From positions 186,001 to 250,000 of the forward strand of contig CAVRIR010000005.1 of NCBI GenBank assembly GCA_963721305.1: a stretch of DNA of 64,000 nucleotides, given 5' to 3'. The stretch is from DATAES01 sp963721305. GTDB taxonomy: Bacteria > Actinomycetota > Acidimicrobiia > Acidimicrobiales > JACDCH01. The notes below the pieces were generated by a model. That model saw only the letters and a program-made list of their open reading frames with translations. It had not been told where the DNA came from and ran no database searches. The translations under genes and the position numbers were made by a program. Below are positions 26,884 through 34,726 of this stretch, in pieces (positions within the stretch are counted from its first letter, which is position 1; every line of letters begins with the position of its first letter).

Positions 26884-27783
26884 ATGGAGCGTCGGCGACT
26901 GGGCCGGACCGGACACGAGAGCAGCGTCGCCATCCTCGGCGGGGCCGCGTTCTGGATGTCCTCGACGGACGACGGGGCGCGAGGACTCGCGCTGGCGATG
27001 GACCGCGGTGTCAACCACCTCGACATCGCACCGCAGTACGGCGAAGCGCAACGGGCAGTCGGTCCCGCGATCCCTGCGGTGCGCGAGCAGCTCTTCGTCG
27101 CCGCCAAGACGCTGCGCTCGAATCCCGACGGCGTCGTCGATCAGTTCGACGAGAGCCGACGGTTGCTCGGCTGCGACGTGCTCGACCTGTACCAGGCGCA
27201 CGCGGTCACCACGGTCGACGAGCTCGACGACCGCGGGCCGGGCATCGAGCGCATCCTGCGGCTGCGCGACGAGGGCGCGTGCCGGTTCGCGGGCATCACC
27301 GGCCACGATCTCACCGTCCCCCGCACGCATCTCGAGGCGCTGCGCCGCTACGACCTCGACACGGTCATGTTCCCGGTGTATCCGAGGATGTGGGCCGATC
27401 CGGTGTACCGGGAGGCCGCGGAGGAGCTGCTCGCCGTGTGCGCAGAACGTGATCTCGGCGTGATGGTGATCAAGGCGGTGGCGCGCCGCCCGTGGCCGGA
27501 TCGTCGTCCGCTGTCGGATCTCGTGGCAGGCGATCCCGCCACCGACGAACGTTGGGCGACGTCGTGGTATGAGCCGCAGCGAGACGACGACGCGATCGAA
27601 CGCGGCGTCTCGTTCGCACTTTCGACACCGGGTGTCCACGCGTTCTGCACGCCGGGCGACGTCACCTTGCTCCCACGGGTGCTGGATGCCGCCGAGCGAT
27701 TCACCCCGATGGCTGCCAACGAACGTGCGGAAGCTGCCAACTCGATGGCAGACGAGGACGTGATCTTTCCGATCCCACGATGA
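26884..27783 (+). CDS. Aldo/keto reductase
   Basis: 299 residues from the ATG at 26884 (MERRRLGRTG, the usual AKR start); other starts are GTG 26869 and ATG 26878. The catalytic tetrad is visible as Asp and Tyr in HLDIAPQYG, Lys in VAAKTLR and His in YQAHAV. The barrel continues through VMVIKAVARRPW and ends with the NADPH-binding region. It belongs to the group with TIM-barrel iron-sulfur-free aldo/keto reductases of unknown substrate. Flanked by palindromic repeats on both sides (26790 and 27811). Confidence 0.9.
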   Translation: MERRRLGRTGHESSVAILGGAAFWMSSTDDGARGLALAMDRGVNHLDIAPQYGEAQRAVGPAIPAVREQLFVAAKTLRSNPDGVVDQFDESRRLLGCDVLDLYQAHAVTTVDELDDRGPGIERILRLRDEGACRFAGITGHDLTVPRTHLEALRRYDLDTVMFPVYPRMWADPVYREAAEELLAVCAERDLGVMVIKAVARRPWPDRRPLSDLVAGDPATDERWATSWYEPQRDDDAIERGVSFALSTPGVHAFCTPGDVTLLPRVLDAAERFTPMAANERAEAANSMADEDVIFPIPR

Positions 27784-27810
27784 CGTCGACATCCCCTGAG
27801 GTAGTGATGC

Positions 27811-27860
27811 CGTTCTGGCGTCAGATGCGGCGGATATCCGCCGGATCTGACGCCAGAACG
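27811..27860. repeat. 50-bp palindromic repeat, type C copy 2
   Basis: Near-perfect inverted repeat with arms CGTTCTGGCGTCAGAT / ATCTGACGCCAGAACG and centre GCGGCGGATATCCGCCGG. It differs from the copy at 2750-2799 at only a few central positions. It lies 38 bp before the nucS start, in the 5' control region. Confidence 0.9.
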
Positions 27861-27897
27861 CCGAGGAAGGCGGACGCCGACTCGTAGTCTCGGGGCG

Positions 27898-28557
27898 GTG
27901 CGGCTCGTCATTGCGCGGTGCGCGGTCGACTACGACGGTCGCCTCACCGCGCATCTGCCCATGGCGACGCGCCTGCTGATGGTGAAGGCGGACGGCTGCT
28001 TGTCGATCCACTCCGACGGCGGCGCTTACAAGCCGTTGAACTGGATGGTCGCGCCCAATCGGCTCGTGGAGGAGCCCCACCGTTGGACGATCACGAACAC
28101 GAAGGGCGAGACGCTCGCCATCACGATCGAAGAAGTCCTGTCCGACGTCAGCTACGAGCTCGGAGTCGATCCCGGGCTGCAGAAGGATGGTGTCGAAGCC
28201 CATCTGCAGGAACTGCTCGCCGCGAACTGCGAGAGCATCGCCGAAGGTCTGCGGCTCGTCCGTCGCGAGCATCCGACCGACATCGGCCCGGTCGATCTGC
28301 TGTGCCGGGACCGCGACGGTCGCGCTGTCGCGATCGAGGTCAAGCGCCGCGGCGAGATCGATGGTGTCGAGCAACTCACGCGCTACATCGAGCGCATGAA
28401 CCTTGATCCGATGCTTCGCCCAGTGCGCGGCATCTTCGTCGCACAAGTGGTGAAGCCACAGGCACGCGTCCTCGCACAGAGCCGTGACATCGACTGGGTC
28501 GAGGTCGACTACGACGAGTTGCGAGGCATCGAGTCCGACGCGCTGCGGCTCTTCTGA
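27898..28557 (+). CDS. nucS: Mismatch-specific endonuclease NucS/EndoMS
   Basis: 219 residues from GTG 27898 (M. tuberculosis NucS is 226). The N-terminal dimer/DNA-binding domain has YDGRLTAHLP and AYKPLNWM. The RecB-like nuclease domain has ELGVDPGLQKDGVEAHLQ, the catalytic Asp in DIGPVDLLCRD, and Glu and Lys in AIEVKRRGEIDGVEQLTRY. The C terminus ends LRLF, matching the short tail proposed to bind the sliding clamp in homologues. NucS makes double-strand cuts at mismatches in actinobacteria and archaea that lack MutS/MutL; it does not act on small indels. Confidence 0.96.
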   Translation: MRLVIARCAVDYDGRLTAHLPMATRLLMVKADGCLSIHSDGGAYKPLNWMVAPNRLVEEPHRWTITNTKGETLAITIEEVLSDVSYELGVDPGLQKDGVEAHLQELLAANCESIAEGLRLVRREHPTDIGPVDLLCRDRDGRAVAIEVKRRGEIDGVEQLTRYIERMNLDPMLRPVRGIFVAQVVKPQARVLAQSRDIDWVEVDYDELRGIESDALRLF

Positions 28558-28589
28558 CGGCAACGCGAACGCGAACGCGAACCCGAGCG

Positions 28590-28836
28590 CGAGCGCGGAG
28601 GAGTCAAGGAAAGCTGGTTGCGGTACCGGGAACGATCGACGTGTTCGTGCGGGGAACCGACAACGGCACTCTGGACCCACATCGGCTCCACCGTGACGAG
28701 TCCGCCTGCGGCGGCGTCACGATCGGCGAGCGACGTCGATCTGTTCGCCCGCGGTCAGGACGGCGCGTTGTGGATGCGCCGTCGGGTGAGCGGAATCTGG
28801 CAGCCGTGGCGGAGCCTCGGCGGCAGCATCACGTGA
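28590..28836 (+). pseudogene. Fragment of a PLL/tectonin-like beta-propeller repeat
   Basis: No start codon with a usable length is present, but two blades of a lectin-like propeller can be read: TIDVFVRGTDNG in one frame, then, after a +1 shift near 28670, LWTHIGSTVTS and DVDLFARGQDGALWMRR with WQPWRSLGG and a TGA at 28834. The D-x-F-x-R-G-x-D/Q-x-x-L-W pattern is typical of such surface or secreted repeat domains. The piece is only about 80 residues and overlaps the end of the convergent MaoC gene by 8 bp. It looks like a leftover of a longer gene. Confidence 0.55.
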
Positions 28837-29677
28837 AGCGGCACAGTCCGTTGTCGAGCACGACGACGTCGCCGGACCGGCGCGTCTGAAAGACCGCCTC
28901 ACCGTCGCCCGTCAGCCACATCGAGATCGTCAACTCGTCACCGGGGAACACCGGTGAGCTGAATCGTCCCTCCATCGACTTGAAGCGCGCGGGATCCGAG
29001 CCGCACAACGTGTGCAGGAGCGCCCGTCCGGTGAAGCCGTACGTGCACAAGCCGTGAAGGATCGGGGTGTCGAACCCGGCCGCGTGTGCGAACGCTGGAT
29101 CGGAGTGCAGCGGGTTGCGATCGCCGGACAGTCGGTAGATCAACGCCTGATCACGATCGGTCTGGTACTTGACCACATGGTCGGGCTCGCGCTCGGGCGC
29201 GGTCGGACGTTCGCTACCGCTCGGCCCCCGATCACCGCCCCAACCGCCTTCGCCTCGGATGAACGCGGCCGACCGCGTCGTGAACAACGGCTCGTTCGTG
29301 GCCGCGTCGACGGACTCGGTCTCGGTGACGACGACCGCGCCCGATCCCTTGTCGTAGACCCCGGCGACCGTGGTGACCGATCGGCACGTGCCCTGCACCG
29401 GGATCGGCTTGTGCAGCTGAATGGCCTGCTCGCCGTGGACGAGCATCGTCCAGTTGACCTCGCCGAGCGCGTCCCAGGCGCCGCGGCCGCCGACTGGCAA
29501 CACGACCCCCATGGTCGGGAGCACCTGCTGGTCGACGCCCTGCGTGTTCTCGGTCGTGAACGGCAGATCGTCGACGCCGCAGCCGACGCCGAGCGCGTAG
29601 AGGATGGCGTCCTTCGAGTCCCAGCTTCGTTCGCCGGGCTCGCCCCGGGCACCGACTGCATCAGGATTGAGCGGCAT
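28829..29677 (-). CDS. MaoC-family enoyl-CoA hydratase (double hot-dog)
   Basis: 282 residues from the ATG at 29677. The N-terminal hot-dog half (KDAILYALGVGCG, with VLPTMGVVL) is followed by the catalytic C-terminal half, which has the hydratase-2 motif: YRLSGDRNPLHSDPAFAHAA and LHGLCTYGF, with the catalytic Asp and His. It hydrates trans-2-enoyl-CoA to the (R)-3-hydroxy form, as in peroxisomal MFE-2 and mycobacterial sterol side-chain hydratases. It overlaps the upstream alpha/beta hydrolase gene by 17 bp and is co-transcribed with an MFE-2-like SDR. Confidence 0.93.
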   Translation of the reverse strand: MPLNPDAVGARGEPGERSWDSKDAILYALGVGCGVDDLPFTTENTQGVDQQVLPTMGVVLPVGGRGAWDALGEVNWTMLVHGEQAIQLHKPIPVQGTCRSVTTVAGVYDKGSGAVVVTETESVDAATNEPLFTTRSAAFIRGEGGWGGDRGPSGSERPTAPEREPDHVVKYQTDRDQALIYRLSGDRNPLHSDPAFAHAAGFDTPILHGLCTYGFTGRALLHTLCGSDPARFKSMEGRFSSPVFPGDELTISMWLTGDGEAVFQTRRSGDVVVLDNGLCRFT

Positions 29678-30575
29678 TTGCTTCCTTTGGGTCGAGATGG
29701 AATGCGAGCGTCGTGAGGATGTCTCCCCACCGTACGAGAGGCAGCAGGTGCGATGCCTCGAGGACTTCGAGCCGCGCCGTCGGGATGCGATCGGCGAGCC
29801 AGCGGCCCGCGGCCGGGCCGAACATGGCGTCGCGCGTTCCGTACCAGAGCAGAACCGGAACGCTGATCGCCGCGAGATCGAACGGCCACGGCGACACCAT
29901 CGCTCGCATGTCGCGTTCGACTCCGTCGAGACCGTTCCGAACCGCGTCGGCGAGCGCGACCGCGAGCTGAGCGTGCAGGCCGTCGACCGACCCGAGGTCG
30001 CGCAGGTAGTCGTCGTTCTTGCCCTCGACGATCTGTTCACGAGCGAGTTCGACGCTCATGGCCGGAACCGCGACAAGGGGTGCCACCGCCGACGCGAACT
30101 GCAACGGCGACATGTCGCGCAGCATCTCGGTGCGAGATGCGATCACCGGGTCGAGTGCGTCGCGCACGTCCGGATCAGCGTCTGCGTCGATTGGCACGAG
30201 CCCGGCGGCGACGCCGGCGACTGCCGCACGATCCGGATGTCCCGCCGCCAGCGCGAGCGCGCTCGAGGAGCCTGAAGACCAACCGAGGACGGCGAATCGC
30301 TCGATGTCGAGAGCGTCCGCGAGAGCGACCACGTCGGCCGCGAGCGTGGTGTCGTCACCGGCGGGATCGGGATCGCTCTTGCCGTAACCAGGACGGTCGA
30401 TCGCGATCAGGCGCACACCGGCGCGCGCGGCCACGCCGTCGTCGGGATGGCGCGTCAACCGGCCGTCGGGACAGCCGTGCAGGTACACGACCGCGGCACC
30501 GGTCGGATCACCGACGTCGTCGTACGCAACCCGACGACCGCCGGATCGCGTGACGACGCCGGTGGGCTCCGGCAT
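29661..30575 (-). CDS. Alpha/beta-fold hydrolase
   Basis: 304 residues from the ATG at 30575, which shares a base with the SDR stop (TGATG). The oxyanion segment is VVYLHGCPDGR, the nucleophile elbow GWSSGSSSAL, an acid loop VLLWYGTRDAMFG, and the catalytic His lies in LEASHLLPLVRW. Serine hydrolase of ester or C-C bond type; substrate unknown. Tight coupling to the SDR and the MaoC hydratase suggests it works on the same CoA-ester pathway, for instance as an esterase feeding it. Confidence 0.9.
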   Translation of the reverse strand: MPEPTGVVTRSGGRRVAYDDVGDPTGAAVVYLHGCPDGRLTRHPDDGVAARAGVRLIAIDRPGYGKSDPDPAGDDTTLAADVVALADALDIERFAVLGWSSGSSSALALAAGHPDRAAVAGVAAGLVPIDADADPDVRDALDPVIASRTEMLRDMSPLQFASAVAPLVAVPAMSVELAREQIVEGKNDDYLRDLGSVDGLHAQLAVALADAVRNGLDGVERDMRAMVSPWPFDLAAISVPVLLWYGTRDAMFGPAAGRWLADRIPTARLEVLEASHLLPLVRWGDILTTLAFHLDPKEANAAQS

Positions 30576-31471
30576 CAGGACTTGCGATCCTGTCCGTTCA
30601 TGTCGGCGTTCGGCCGCGCCTTCGCGAGCAGCTCGCGAGCGACCGCGTCGATCTTCGTCGGATCGTCCATGGGCTCGGACATCGGGCCGCGATGCCAGCT
30701 CTCGGCGATGCCGAACACGCGGCCTGACGCCTCGAACACCCGGCCGGTGATGCCTTCGGACTGCGTGGACGCCAACCACGTCGCCACCGGCGCGATCCAG
30801 TGCGGCGACATCATCTCCTTGTCCGCCTCGGACGCCTGGCCCATCCCGAGGTTCTCGGTCATGCGGGTCAGCGCGGCGGGTGCGATCGCGTTGACGGTGA
30901 CGCCGTACCGTCCGAGCTCCATCGAGCTGATGATCGTGAACGCGCCGATGCCCATCTTCGCCGCGCCGTAGTTGGTCTGGCCCGGGTTGCCATAGATGCC
31001 CGACACGGACGCCGTGTTGATGACACGCGCGTCGTTCGTCTCACCGGCCTTCACGCGATCGCGCCAGTACGAGGCCGCCCAACGGGTCGGTGCGAAGGTG
31101 CCCTTCAGATGGACCTTGATGACCGCGTCCCATTCCTCCTCGGTCATGTTCACGAGCATGCGATCGCGGAGGATGCCGGCGTTGTTGATCAGCACGTCGA
31201 GTCCGCCGAAGGTCTCGACCGCGGTGTTGATGAGACGCTGCGCGCCCTCCCAGTCCGAGATGTCGTCGGTGTTGGCGGTCGCCTGACCCCCGGCCGCGAC
31301 GATCTCGTCCACGACGACCTGGGCGGGACCGGTCGACCGACCCGAGCCGTCCATCTCACCTCCGAGGTCGTTGACCACGACCTTCGCCCCCTGCGAAGCG
31401 AGCATCAGCGCGTGCTCGCGTCCGATCCCCCTGCCTGCACCGGTGACGATGCAGATCCGGCCATCACACAT
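30575..31471 (-). CDS. SDR, 3-hydroxyacyl-CoA dehydrogenase type (MFE-2/HSD17B4-like)
   Basis: 298 residues from the ATG at 31471 (MCDGRICIVTGAGRGIGREH). The cofactor site TGAGRGIG, VVVNDLGGEMDGSG (the NDLGG loop marks the MFE-2-like group), NNAGILRD, Ser of INTASVSG and YGAAK are all present. The C-terminal extension (about 240-298) is typical of this group. It oxidises (R)-3-hydroxyacyl-CoA, matching the downstream MaoC hydratase; together they form two steps of an MFE-2-like beta-oxidation. First gene of a three-gene operon. Confidence 0.93.
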   Translation of the reverse strand: MCDGRICIVTGAGRGIGREHALMLASQGAKVVVNDLGGEMDGSGRSTGPAQVVVDEIVAAGGQATANTDDISDWEGAQRLINTAVETFGGLDVLINNAGILRDRMLVNMTEEEWDAVIKVHLKGTFAPTRWAASYWRDRVKAGETNDARVINTASVSGIYGNPGQTNYGAAKMGIGAFTIISSMELGRYGVTVNAIAPAALTRMTENLGMGQASEADKEMMSPHWIAPVATWLASTQSEGITGRVFEASGRVFGIAESWHRGPMSEPMDDPTKIDAVARELLAKARPNADMNGQDRKS

Positions 31472-31556
31472 TCCTGCCACGTGTCGCGTCCCCTTCGGTT
31501 CGGTGCCGTTATCGGCGGTTGTGGTCGCTCTTCCGGGTCTCATCTTGCGGACGGTG

Positions 31557-33263
31557 ATGCAGCCGGCGCCAGTCGTCGTGCCATCGTGGTGGATGCCCCG
31601 ACACGCCTCCGGCCGCCGCTGGCGGCGCGCGCTCCTCATCGGGGTGCCGGTCGCGGTGGTGGTCGTGCTGCTGGCCGCTTGGGGTGTCGACACCCGCCAG
31701 AACGACGGACGGGTGGCGCGCCACGTGTCGCTCGCCGGCCATGACGTCAGCGGCGATTCGCGCGAGGCCCTCGCCGCCGAGGTGCACCGGCAGGCCACGG
31801 ACGCCAAGGTGCTCGCGGTTCACATCGTCACGCCGGCGGCGTCGTATGACACGACGGCGGAGGCGCTCGGCCTGAGCATCGACGAGCCGGCCACCGTCGA
31901 CGCCGTCATGCGCGTCCGCCACAAGGGCAACGCGCTCCTCCGACCGTTCACCTGGATCGGGTCGCTGTTCTCGACCAGGCACGTGACGCCGACGTACAGC
32001 GTCGATCGCGCCACAGCGACCGATGGCATGCGCGCGCTGGAAGCCGCCGCGCACGTCGATCCGGTCGAACCCTCGATCACGGCGACGCCCGCAGGAACCG
32101 TCCAGGTCGTCGCGGGCAAGGCCGGAACCGGGGTCGATCCACAGCAGCTCGCGACCGCGCTCGTCGCCGCGGCGCCGAGGGGTTCGGCGACGACGCCCAT
32201 CGACGTCCACGTCGGCCAGGGACCGCTCGCGCCGCGCTTCACCGACGCACAGGCACAGCAGGTCGCGCAAGACGCGACCACACTCGCGCAGCGGTCGCTG
32301 ACGGTGACGATCGGCGACGAAACGAAACCCCTTCCCGCCGCCCAAGTGGCTTCATGGCTGCGCGCCGTGCCGCAGGGAGACGGGCTCGGGGTGAGCATCG
32401 ACGACCCGGCGGCGATCGCCGGCATCAGCGCGCTGTTCGGGACTGCGACGAAGGCGCCGGTCGACGCGTCCTTCACGGTGGAGAACGGCAAGCCGGTCCT
32501 CCATCCGAGCCAGGACGGCACCGGATGCTGTGAAGCAGGAGCATCCGAGAAGGTGCTGGCCGCGCTGCAGACGAACAACCCGACGCTCACCTTGTCCGTC
32601 GTGACACAACCACCGGCCTTGACCACTGAGGCTGCGCAGAAGCTCGGCATCGTCGAGGAGGTCGGTCAACCCGACATGTTCGGACCAACGACGCACCACG
32701 CGTGTTGTGAGTCGCGCGTCACGAACATCCACCTGATCGCGGACATCGTGCGCGGCCATGTGATCCTGCCGGGCGACACGTTCTCGGTGAACGGCTTCGT
32801 CGGCAAGCGCACCGCGGATCGCGGTTTCGTCGACGCGCCCGTCATCTACAACGCGACGGATTCGCACGACATCGGCGGGGGCGTCTCGCAGTTCGCGACG
32901 ACGTTGTTCAATGCGTCGTTCTTCGCCGGACTCGATCTCGTCCAGTACCAATCGCATTCGCTGTACATCAGCCGCTACCCGCGAGGACGGGAGGCGACGA
33001 TCTCGTGGCCGTCGCCCGATCTGAAGATCAAGAACTCGACGCCGTACGGCGTGATGCTCTGGCCGACCTACGACGCCACGACGCTGACCGTGCATCTGTA
33101 CTCCACGCACTACGTCGACGTGACCGCCGGCAGCACGTCCGACGCGAAGGCGGGCGTGTGCACCCGCGTCACGACGCCGAGAACCCGGACGTACGTCGAC
33201 GGGCGCGTGGACAACGACTCGGTGTCGGCGCTCTACCAACCGGCGGACGGGGTGGCCTGCTGA
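31557..33263 (+). CDS. VanW-family envelope protein with peptidoglycan-binding-like repeats
   Basis: 568 residues from the ATG at 31557 (the ATG at 31593 is also possible). A basic N terminus and one membrane helix (RALLIGVPVAVVVVLLAAW) anchor it to the cytoplasmic membrane with the rest outside. Two or more YkuD-adjacent PG-binding-like (PF12229-type) repeats cover about 60-380. The VanW domain follows with CCESRVTNIHLIA, GHVILPGDTFSVNGFVG, DIGGGVSQFATTLFNA and SRYPRGREATI. The role of VanW is unknown, though it is tied to cell-wall glycan binding. Two Cys pairs (CC at two places) could form disulfides. Confidence 0.92.
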   Translation: MQPAPVVVPSWWMPRHASGRRWRRALLIGVPVAVVVVLLAAWGVDTRQNDGRVARHVSLAGHDVSGDSREALAAEVHRQATDAKVLAVHIVTPAASYDTTAEALGLSIDEPATVDAVMRVRHKGNALLRPFTWIGSLFSTRHVTPTYSVDRATATDGMRALEAAAHVDPVEPSITATPAGTVQVVAGKAGTGVDPQQLATALVAAAPRGSATTPIDVHVGQGPLAPRFTDAQAQQVAQDATTLAQRSLTVTIGDETKPLPAAQVASWLRAVPQGDGLGVSIDDPAAIAGISALFGTATKAPVDASFTVENGKPVLHPSQDGTGCCEAGASEKVLAALQTNNPTLTLSVVTQPPALTTEAAQKLGIVEEVGQPDMFGPTTHHACCESRVTNIHLIADIVRGHVILPGDTFSVNGFVGKRTADRGFVDAPVIYNATDSHDIGGGVSQFATTLFNASFFAGLDLVQYQSHSLYISRYPRGREATISWPSPDLKIKNSTPYGVMLWPTYDATTLTVHLYSTHYVDVTAGSTSDAKAGVCTRVTTPRTRTYVDGRVDNDSVSALYQPADGVAC

Positions 33264-33284
33264 CGGTCGCCGGTCGAGCCGGGG

Positions 33285-33321
33285 TTGACGGCTCACCTGG
33301 GTTAGTATCTACTTACCGTTA
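33285..33321 (+). promoter_or_regulatory. Likely promoter/operator of the ArsR-SRPBCC pair
   Basis: A TTGACG box at 33285-33290 is followed, after GC-rich spacing, by the AT-rich stretch TAGTATCTACTTA (33303-33315), unusual in this GC-rich window. The start codon is only 7 bp beyond, so the transcript would be nearly leaderless. GTTAG repeats (33301 and 33318) and CTAAC at 33329 form an interrupted inverted repeat that could be the ArsR operator. The spacing between boxes is short (12-15 bp), so the exact -10 is uncertain. Confidence 0.45.
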
Positions 33322-33639
33322 GTGGTGGCTAACCAAGACAACGGGTTCAAGGCGCTCGGCGATCCCACCCGCCGAGCGATCTTCGAGTTGCTGGCGGACG
33401 GACCACGTGCCGTCGGCGATGTCGCCGGTGACCTCCCGGTGAGCCGCCCAGCGGTCTCGCAGCACCTGGCCGTGCTGAAGGAGGCGGGGTTGGTGGTCGA
33501 CCGCCAGGACGGAACCCGGCGGCTCTACCAGCTGGACCCGAACGGGGTCGCTGCCATGCGCACCTACTTCGACCGCTTCTGGGACCGATCCCTCGCCGCC
33601 TTCAAGGCCGCAGCCGAAGCCACACCAACCGAGGAGTGA
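33322..33639 (+). CDS. ArsR/SmtB-family winged-helix repressor
   Basis: 105 residues from GTG 33322 (GTG 33325 also possible). Winged-helix core: FKALGDPTRRAIFELLADGP, recognition helix VSRPAVSQHLAVLKEAGLV, and wing VDRQDGTRRLYQL. There are no metal-ligand Cys residues, so it is the metal-independent kind usually paired with an SRPBCC protein. The next gene starts 2 bp after its stop with a good ribosome-binding site, and the pair is a common two-gene unit. It probably represses its own operon. Confidence 0.93.
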   Translation: MVANQDNGFKALGDPTRRAIFELLADGPRAVGDVAGDLPVSRPAVSQHLAVLKEAGLVVDRQDGTRRLYQLDPNGVAAMRTYFDRFWDRSLAAFKAAAEATPTEE

Positions 33640-33641
33640 CC

Positions 33642-34115
33642 ATGACTGACCACGTCGACACGAACACGTCCGTCCGCAAGACCATCACCGTCGAGGCACC
33701 GATCGCCCGCGCGTTCGATGTGTTCACCGCCGGCTTCGACAGCTGGTGGCCGCGCACGCACCACGTCGGCGAGCCCGACATGGCCGAGGCGATCATGGAG
33801 CGCCGGGCCGGCGGCCGCTGGTACGAGCGGGGCCTCGACGGGTCCGAGTGCGATTGGGGAAGCGTGCTCGTGCACGAGCCGCCCACCTACCTCGTGCTCG
33901 CCTGGCAGCTGAACACCGAGTTCAAGTACGACAAGGACATGGTGACCGAGGTCCACGTCCGGTTCACCGCCGAGGGCCCCGACCGCACCCGCGTCGAGCT
34001 CGAACACCGCCATCTCGACCGCTTCGGCCCGGAGGCGGAGCGCATGCGTGAGGTGTTCGACTCCGACGGCGGCTGGAACGGCCTTCTCCAGTCCTTCGCC
34101 GCCGCCACCACCTGA
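33642..34115 (+). CDS. SRPBCC (AHSA1/START-like) domain protein
   Basis: 157 residues from the ATG at 33642; GAGGAG at 33631-33636 is a good ribosome-binding site. Typical sequence of the AHSA1 group: VRKTITVEAPIARAFDVFTA, FDSWWPRTHH, GGRWYERGLDG, and TRVELEHRHLDRFG, ending in the long C-terminal helix region WNGLLQSFA. These proteins bind hydrophobic ligands in a deep pocket. Coupled to the ArsR regulator, it may sense or sequester the inducing ligand. Confidence 0.92.
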   Translation: MTDHVDTNTSVRKTITVEAPIARAFDVFTAGFDSWWPRTHHVGEPDMAEAIMERRAGGRWYERGLDGSECDWGSVLVHEPPTYLVLAWQLNTEFKYDKDMVTEVHVRFTAEGPDRTRVELEHRHLDRFGPEAERMREVFDSDGGWNGLLQSFAAATT

Positions 34116-34161
34116 AACCCGAGCGGGGGCACAGGTCGGGAGCAGGTGAAAGCATGCCGGG

Positions 34162-34707
34162 ATGAGGATTCGGCGTGTCGTGACCGGTCAGACCGCGGAC
34201 GGGAAGTCGGTGTTCGTGTCGGACGAGGAGGTCGAGCCCGTGACGCTCGCCCTGCTCCCCGGCTCCGAGTTCCATCGCATGTGGGGATCGGACGCGCCGC
34301 CGAGCCTTCCCACCGACGGCCGCGAGCCGCCGACCCCGGACTACTTCCCGCCCGCGCCGGGCTACCGGATCGGGTTCTTCACCGTCCCACCGGCGGACGG
34401 CGCCGGTGGCGAGCAACCGCCACCGGACCTCGACCTCCAGTCGGCGCTCGCCGAGATGGAGCAGAAGCTCCCCGGCCTCGCCTCGTTCATGGAGCCGGAC
34501 AACCCCGGGATGCACACGACCGACACCGTCGACTTCGAGGTCGTCGTCTCCGGCGAAGTCATCTGCGAGCTCGACGACGGCGCCGAGGTGACGTTGCATC
34601 CCGGCGACATGTTCGTGCAGAACGGCACCCGCCACCGCTGGCGGAACCCCGGGTCCGAGCCAGCAGTCCTGTTCGTCGTCCTGCTCGGAGCGGAGCGAGG
34701 CAAGTAG
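34162..34707 (+). CDS. Cupin-domain protein
   Basis: 181 residues. The cupin barrel occupies the second half: MHTTDTVDFEVVVSGEVICE is motif 1 and PGDMFVQNGTRHRWRN motif 2, where His of MHTTDT and His of TRHRW are possible metal ligands; the usual second His/Glu pair is only partly kept. The N-terminal 100 residues are Pro-rich. The metal site and substrate are unknown. It lies 46 bp after the SRPBCC gene and 19 bp before the reductase, so it may be co-transcribed. Confidence 0.85.
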   Translation: MRIRRVVTGQTADGKSVFVSDEEVEPVTLALLPGSEFHRMWGSDAPPSLPTDGREPPTPDYFPPAPGYRIGFFTVPPADGAGGEQPPPDLDLQSALAEMEQKLPGLASFMEPDNPGMHTTDTVDFEVVVSGEVICELDDGAEVTLHPGDMFVQNGTRHRWRNPGSEPAVLFVVLLGAERGK

Positions 34708-34726
34708 CGCCGATAACGTCGCCCAG

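Noticed and set aside
28560..28600. Short repeat of AACGCG (three units) before the propeller fragment
   Set aside because: Too short and of simple GC-rich composition; no sign of a functional array.
26851..28680. 609-codon minus-strand frame across the aldo/keto reductase and nucS genes
   Set aside because: Crosses the intergenic palindrome and two supported genes; no motif.
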